A stretch of 64,000 nt of DNA from contig JAJJXM010000019.1 of the NCBI GenBank assembly GCA_024516155.1, positions 248,001-312,000 on the forward strand. The letters run 5' to 3'. The position numbers were made by a program, and so were the translations under genes. Positions 59,291 to 64,000 of this stretch are shown piece by piece (the first letter of the stretch is position 1; every line of letters begins with the position of its first letter). Source of the stretch: Pyronema omphalodes (taxonomy: Eukaryota > Ascomycota > Pezizomycetes > Pezizales > Pyronemataceae). The notes below the pieces were generated by a model that saw nothing but the letters and a program-made list of their open reading frames with translations, had not been told where the DNA came from and did not search any database.

Positions 59291-60754
59291 CTATATCATC
59301 GTCCACAAAGGTTTAGGAGCTTTCTGCAGAGAAGTTTCAGGAGTCTTGGCGATATATGCGTATCGAATGGCAGGGGAACCGTGGGTTACGGACCAACTGG
59401 GGATTCCGTAGTAGCTTGCGATGGAGTGGACTAGCCAGCGTCTGTTTGGGTTCTTTGTTAGTTTTTGTGTTTTTGATAGGGTTTGGTATGTCTGCTGCTG
59501 CTGCTGCTGCTGCGTCTATTTCGCTGGTGGGTTGGGGTGAGGTTTAGGGAAGGGGTCTTGGAAGGAGATGTGATCAAGTATGACAAGATGTGGCAGGATA
59601 TGACTAGGAGTGGCTTACCCAAACTTTCCACCCTCATCATTCTCCTCCGAATGGTAAACACATCTCTCCCTCATAGCGCCATCATTCTGTTGTTTCCGTT
59701 CCTTCCTAGACACAAACACAATTTCCTCCTCATCCTCATCTCCACTATCTCCATCCACCGACTCTTCATAATCCTCCCGATTCTCCTCTCTATATTCCCC
59801 GAACTTTCCGTCAATTTCCATTCCCTCTCCATCACCATCAGATCCCTCACTTGTCTCCCCATCACTTCCCTCTAATCCCTCGCCGTACAGAAATTCCCGA
59901 AATTCCCGCTCCAGTGTCTCTAATAATGCAACAGCTGCACGACTCTTCTTTAGGCGTGCCTTGAGTTGCTTAGGAACCCGGTCATGGTCGGGGGCAGGGG
60001 CGGGAACGGGGTGGGGGAAGGAGGGGTGCGAGTATAAAGAGGCGTATTGGTAGGGGACTATACGACGGGGATGCAAAGGACCGGGACGGAAGTCGGAGGG
60101 TGTGGGAGCGGTAAAGTGCGGGTTGTGGATGAAGCGATCTATGAAGCGCGGTTGGGTCAGTTTTTGTGCTCGGCAAAACGAGCGGCGATGGTGAAGTAGT
60201 GGTGTTGAATAGTAGTAGCAGGAGGGGAGCAATGGCAGTGACAGGAGAGCGGGTGGGCGGGAATCTTTAGCGGTGTTGAACCACAACATAAGTCCGTCTC
60301 AGGTATACAATTGCATATACAGCAATGTTACAAGTCGCAGTTGGAAAGATTCGTAGTAACGACAGGATGTGTTTCAACTGGAAGTGGAACTCCTACCATT
60401 CTCCCATCTCTGTCTCTTCCTACTCCCCTCCATTCCTCGAGCTCTCATCTCCCTCTTAGTAGGTCCTTGTTGCTGTGCCTTCTTGCTCTGCTGGATCCGG
60501 AGCTTCATAATGGCCGGTCTAATAGGCGCCGTATCTACTTGTTGTCGCATCCTATCCTCTGGTAACTCGAGGGGGAGCTCTGCGCGCATCGGTGCGGCAT
60601 GAGCGGTGGTACCGCTCAAAGGAGCAGGGCTGGCGGTAGTCGCGGGAGACTCGAATACAGGACGAGGAGGTGCCGCTCCGAGAGGGAGAGAAAAGGCGGA
60701 GGGTTGGCGAGCAACTGGTGTACCAGCTGGGGAGGGAGCTGCTGAGATGGCCAT
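59291..60754 (-). CDS. R3H domain protein with R3H-assoc N-terminal domain
   Basis: R3H domains bind single-stranded nucleic acids; the exact role of this fungal family is unknown to me. Exons are 60754-60397, 60138-59619 and 59441-59291 (342 residues). The N-terminal part is Ala/Pro-rich, then TKREMRARGMEGSRKRQRWE joins NDRFIHNP across intron 1, matching the R3H-associated domain. RRIVPYQYASL follows, then a D/E/G-rich acidic stretch and EEEIVFVSRKERK. The last exon carries the core RWLVHSIASYYG (R-x3-H) and SWSVTHGSPAIRYAYI. Intron 2 was chosen by its GTAAGC donor and CTAAC-N-CAG acceptor, which keep the frame. It contains a CAG7 run (CTG on plus, 59492-59513). Stop TAG. Confidence 0.85.
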
Positions 60755-61795
60755 ATTGGGTCGAGTAGTGTTGTTAATTTGGTATAAAAAACCGTAGATG
60801 TTGGTAACTATTCGTCGGCGGTATGGAGTTGAGAAGCGAGGTCAAGATGGTGTTGTGGATGGTAAGACTGACGAGGTTGGAGTTCAGGTCAATTGGGTGC
60901 CGGGAGAGCTCGGAGCTGTTGTTGGGGCTTCAAGTGAGGAGACAGAGGCAGGTGGGAGCTTGGGTCTCTAGTTCCAGAAGGAGTGAGCGGAGGCTAGTTG
61001 TGTAGTATTGATGCACAGATACCGTGGCTTGGGCAGGTTAACGGCAACCAACCCTAACCTACGGCCAATCAAGAGGGTTGGTGCCGGCATGAGGCATGAG
61101 TCACTGTGATGCAGATGATGCTCTTGGCGTCGGTTATGCAGGCCTCGATCGAGATGCGCAGTCATGTGACCAATGGAATATTCCATTCTTCAAGATATTC
61201 TAAATCGGATTGAAACTGCTGTTTCTTGCGAGGAAAATTTTGAAAGAACACAGACTGAATTCCATGAGAAACTGGGGAAGCACGGAAGCGAGCAAGCAAG
61301 GACCCGACTCTGTGATAAGGCCCTTGCAGCAGATATTACGAGGTACATGCGGCGTATGTTTCATTTCAAAGCACCTGGGCGATAAGAATATGTAACCCAA
61401 TGATAGACAATCCTATTCCCGGTATACAGAGAAAATATACCCAAAGCCTACAGAGGCCAATCAAAAAAAGTCTGCGGCTTAAAAAACATGACAAAATTCT
61501 TTTCCAACTCAAAAAACCAGCTAGGTGAAATAGCAGTAGATACACAAAAAAACAACAAAGAGGTGATATAGCAGTAGATACACAAAAAAACAACAGAGAG
61601 GTGATATAGCAACAGATACTCGAAAAGAAAAAAAGAACAAAACACAAATACACCCCGCAAAAAAAAAAACAACCAACCAACCAACCAACCAAAGACCAAA
61701 GACAAAATAAAGGATATCCCCAGTCGCATCATTCCCATTCCCTTCATATGCATTCCCAATGAAGCCCCCTCCTCCGCTACAAATAGAACCCCCTT
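60755..61795. other. Upstream region of the R3H gene
   Basis: This includes the R3H promoter. A plus-strand frame of 70 residues (61173-61385, MEYSILQDILNRIETAV...) is helical and charged but unsupported. A 49-base direct repeat containing GTGATATAGCAGTAGATACAC occurs near 61562-61620. Confidence 0.4.
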
Positions 61796-62872
61796 TTACC
61801 ACATATCTTGCATATCCTGCATACCCTGCATACCCTGCATATCTTGCATACCCTGCATATCCTGCATATCCATGGGTTCATTGTGCTGGATATTCCAAGG
61901 CAATGCCATGATTTCCGACAGCCGCCTGTAAGAATTCTCAAGTTCAGCCCAGACGGCCCCATTTCTCTCATTCCTGACAATTTCCTCGGAATCTTCATCG
62001 TCGTCAATCTCAATAACTTCGATGTCTTCATCGTCGTCAATCCTGATAACTTCGATATCCTCGTCGTCGTCAATCTTGATAACTTCGATATCTTCATCGT
62101 CGTCAATCTGAATAACTTCAATATCCTCATTGTCTGCACTCTCAGCTTGCTGCTCCTCCTCCATGTCTTCGTCTCTCTCACCTCCAACAATTTCCTCAAT
62201 ATCCTCCTCATCTTCACTCCTGACAACTCCCTCAATATCCCCATCTTCATCACTGTCCCTAACTTCCTCCTCGATATCTTCATCGACTTCACTCTCCACC
62301 ACAGTCGACCACTGCCTATAAGCCTCCTCAGCCGTAGCCCAAGCTTCATAATGCCCCTCATCCTCACTCCCAATAACCGTCTCTTCTCCATCCATGCCCA
62401 TCTCCCTATCCCTATCCATATTCCCATCCATATCCATATCCATATCCATGTCGATATCCCACTCCTCTCTTTCATCCAACTCATGGGAACTTTCTCTCAT
62501 CATCCTCCTCTCCTCCTGTTCTGACTCGTAACAATGCTCCATTATTTCTTCTTCCTCTGAATTGCAGCCCTGCGTGTTCATGTTCATGTTCGTGTTTGTT
62601 TCCACCTCTCGTAGCTGGTAGTGACTTTCTTTGATGCGTACTTTTCTCTCGTAGTGGCACTTGACTCTTTTCTTGTTAACTCGGTTGTTGTGTTCCATGT
62701 GCATATCTTCCTCCTCTTCATCATATGTCTGATACCTCTCTTCCTCATACTCCTCATTCCCCTCTTCATCATCCGACCATCTCCTCCTCGCCTCATCCCC
62801 ATCTTCATCATCCGACCATCTCCGCCTCACCTCATCCCCACCATCCTGCCCCGCCTCCACCCCCGCATCCAT
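61796..62872 (-). CDS. Highly acidic repeat ORF with SIM-like motifs
   Basis: This 358-residue frame is dominated by D, E, M and R. Near the start are two copies of a RRRWSDDE unit with likely CK2 sites. In the middle is a DMDMDMDMDG run. Near 61996-62131 lie four 11-residue repeats of the type DDEDIEVIxID, which match the SUMO-interacting pattern (hydrophobic V/I core flanked by acid). It ends in a MQDMQGMQ repeat and TAA. The ATG at 62872 is only 21 bases behind the Csm1 stop and in the same frame, so there is no room for a promoter. It may be a 3' continuation of the Csm1 gene rather than a gene of its own. I know no family for it. Confidence 0.5.
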   Translation of the reverse strand: MDAGVEAGQDGGDEVRRRWSDDEDGDEARRRWSDDEEGNEEYEEERYQTYDEEEEDMHMEHNNRVNKKRVKCHYERKVRIKESHYQLREVETNTNMNMNTQGCNSEEEEIMEHCYESEQEERRMMRESSHELDEREEWDIDMDMDMDMDGNMDRDREMGMDGEETVIGSEDEGHYEAWATAEEAYRQWSTVVESEVDEDIEEEVRDSDEDGDIEGVVRSEDEEDIEEIVGGERDEDMEEEQQAESADNEDIEVIQIDDDEDIEVIKIDDDEDIEVIRIDDDEDIEVIEIDDDEDSEEIVRNERNGAVWAELENSYRRLSEIMALPWNIQHNEPMDMQDMQGMQDMQGMQGMQDMQDMW

Positions 62873-62893
62873 TCCCTGCCCAAAGTCTGAATA

Positions 62894-64000
62894 CTAATCA
62901 ATCTCTTCAGCAGTAACCATAGTATCATCCTGTTCCTCCCCCTCAGTATACTCAGTCGCTCTCGTCATATCACCCGCCTGAGTTTCCACATCCTCCTCCT
63001 CACTTTCCTCTTCCTCAGCGACAAATTTCTTATTCAGCGCCGTAGAAATATTCCTAAAGAATCCGAAAGCATGAGCTCTAGTAAAGGAGATTTCTCCATG
63101 AAGATAATCCGGTAGAACACTCATGACATATTGATCCTGTTGAGCTTCCATGGGGATGAAGATGAAGTCTTCGTCTTTATCTTCTTCTGGGGAGGGTTGG
63201 CTTGCAGACGGGGCTTTAGGACGACGGGTGGAATTGCTAGGGTCTCGCATGGAGAGCTTGAAGGAGAAGGCTATTTACTATTAGCAAGGTCCAGGGAAAG
63301 GAGACATCAGGAGACGGAAAAAGACTTACAGCCGTTGACTCCGGTTTGAATGCAGGTATAGGTACAACCCCATTCTTCTTTCCGGACGTTGTTGATAATC
63401 AAGTTCGTCAAATCCGCATAAAGGTCTTCCTTAGCCTTCATTTCCCAACCGGCAGCGGGGGCGCCACCAGGTGGAGCAATAACACCACGGCCGTTGACGG
63501 TGGGTTTCACAGCGCTTCCGGGGGGTTGCGAAGAGCCGTATGAGGAATGGGAAATGTTGGCTTTTTGGGCCTGTGCTTGAGCTACGGTTAATTTAGTTTG
63601 TAGAACCGCGTTCTCGGATTTTAAGGTGGAGAGCTGCTTGGTGAGATCGGATTTGGTGGATTCCAGGGTGACGATACGGGTTTTTAGGGTGGTGATTTCT
63701 GAGTCTTTGGCAGCTAGCTTTTTGCGGATTGCCTTAGTTTCAGAGGCGGCGGTGTTGGCGGCGAGAAGCTCTGCACGGAGAGAGGCGATTAAGGCGGCGG
63801 ATTCTGTAGTTTATTAGTATATCATTCCACCGAGTGATATCTAGTAGATATATTGGAACCCAGGGAAACTCACTATCCATAACCTCTTTAGAGCTCTTCT
63901 TGAACTCCTCCAAAGCCTGTTCTGCAGCGTTTGTCCTCATTTCCTCAAGTGCCTCTGCGAACCTCTTCGCTTTCTTATCCTCATCATCATTTTTGCGTCC
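62894..64000 (-). CDS. CSM1: Monopolin subunit Csm1/Pcs1 (5' end outside the window)
   Basis: Csm1 (Pcs1 in fission yeast) forms the V-shaped monopolin complex that clamps kinetochore microtubule sites and organises rDNA silencing. Visible exons: 64000-63874 (partial), 63803-63330 and 63270-62894, about 325 C-terminal residues. The first two parts are a long coiled coil (AEALEEMRTNAAEQALEEF to LKSENAVLQTKLTVAQAQ). The globular domain has LYADLTNLIINNVR, YTCIQTGVNGSFSFKLS and the hallmark LPDYLHGEISFTRAHAFGFF. An acidic tail (EEEESEEEDVE) ends EEID-TAG. The N-terminus lies beyond the right edge. The downstream acidic ORF continues in the same frame. Confidence 0.88.

Noticed and set aside
5125..64000. 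UAG or UGA reassigned to an amino acid
   Set aside because: The conserved exons of all twelve genes contain no internal in-frame TAG, TAA or TGA over several thousand codons, so the standard code holds; the TAG extensions need another explanation.

Overview
The window looks like nuclear DNA of a filamentous ascomycete (Pezizomycotina). The evidence is short GT-AG introns with CTRAC-like branch sites, Kozak-type starts, fungal versions of glycogen synthase, monopolin Csm1/Pcs1, R3H-assoc/R3H protein and HisJ-type histidinol phosphatase, and remnants of fungal NB-ARC/TPR and ankyrin genes. I could not fix the class; Orbiliomycetes or Pezizomycetes are guesses. No rRNA, tRNA, CRISPR or bacterial-type operon was found.

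Layout. 1-5.1 kb: gene-poor, then a pyrimidine-rich leader. 5.1-7.9 kb: glycogen synthase (+, 8 exons). 8-10.8 kb: a dense field of microsatellites, including about 30 copies of GGGGTGAA. 11.2 kb: a 77-bp MITE-like element. 12-13.2 kb: mitochondrial-type cysteine synthase (-). 13.3-19.7 kb: gene-poor, with a duplicated block, minisatellites and two copies of a hairpin element. 19.7-26 kb: MCM5 (-) and VPS54 (+) head to head around a 440-bp promoter with MCB-like sites. 28.3-29.4 kb: cytochrome c oxidase subunit Cox6 (-) with two long introns. 31.2-32.4 kb: ELO-type fatty acid elongase (+). 33.7-35.2 kb: GPN2 GTPase (+). 35.6-36.5 kb: V-ATPase subunit F (-), head to head with TSR4/PDCD2 (+, 36.8-38.1 kb). 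38.1-56.5 kb: a degenerate compartment with a third hairpin copy, a dead NB-ARC/TPR receptor gene that carries a 48-bp perfect palindrome and a 1.1-kb insertion, a dead ankyrin gene, a possible small hydrophilic protein gene, and diverged tandem duplications. 56.6-57.7 kb: histidinol phosphatase (+). 59.3-60.8 kb: R3H protein (-). 61.8-64 kb: an acidic ORF with four SUMO-interaction-like repeats, lying in the same frame directly behind the stop of a monopolin Csm1/Pcs1 gene that runs off the right edge.

The genes are ordinary single-transcript housekeeping genes and do not form one pathway. The best leads are the Csm1-acidic ORF arrangement, the three-copy hairpin family, and the palindrome inside the dead immune-receptor-like gene. 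Exon borders were placed by reading splice signals and family conservation, not by transcript data.
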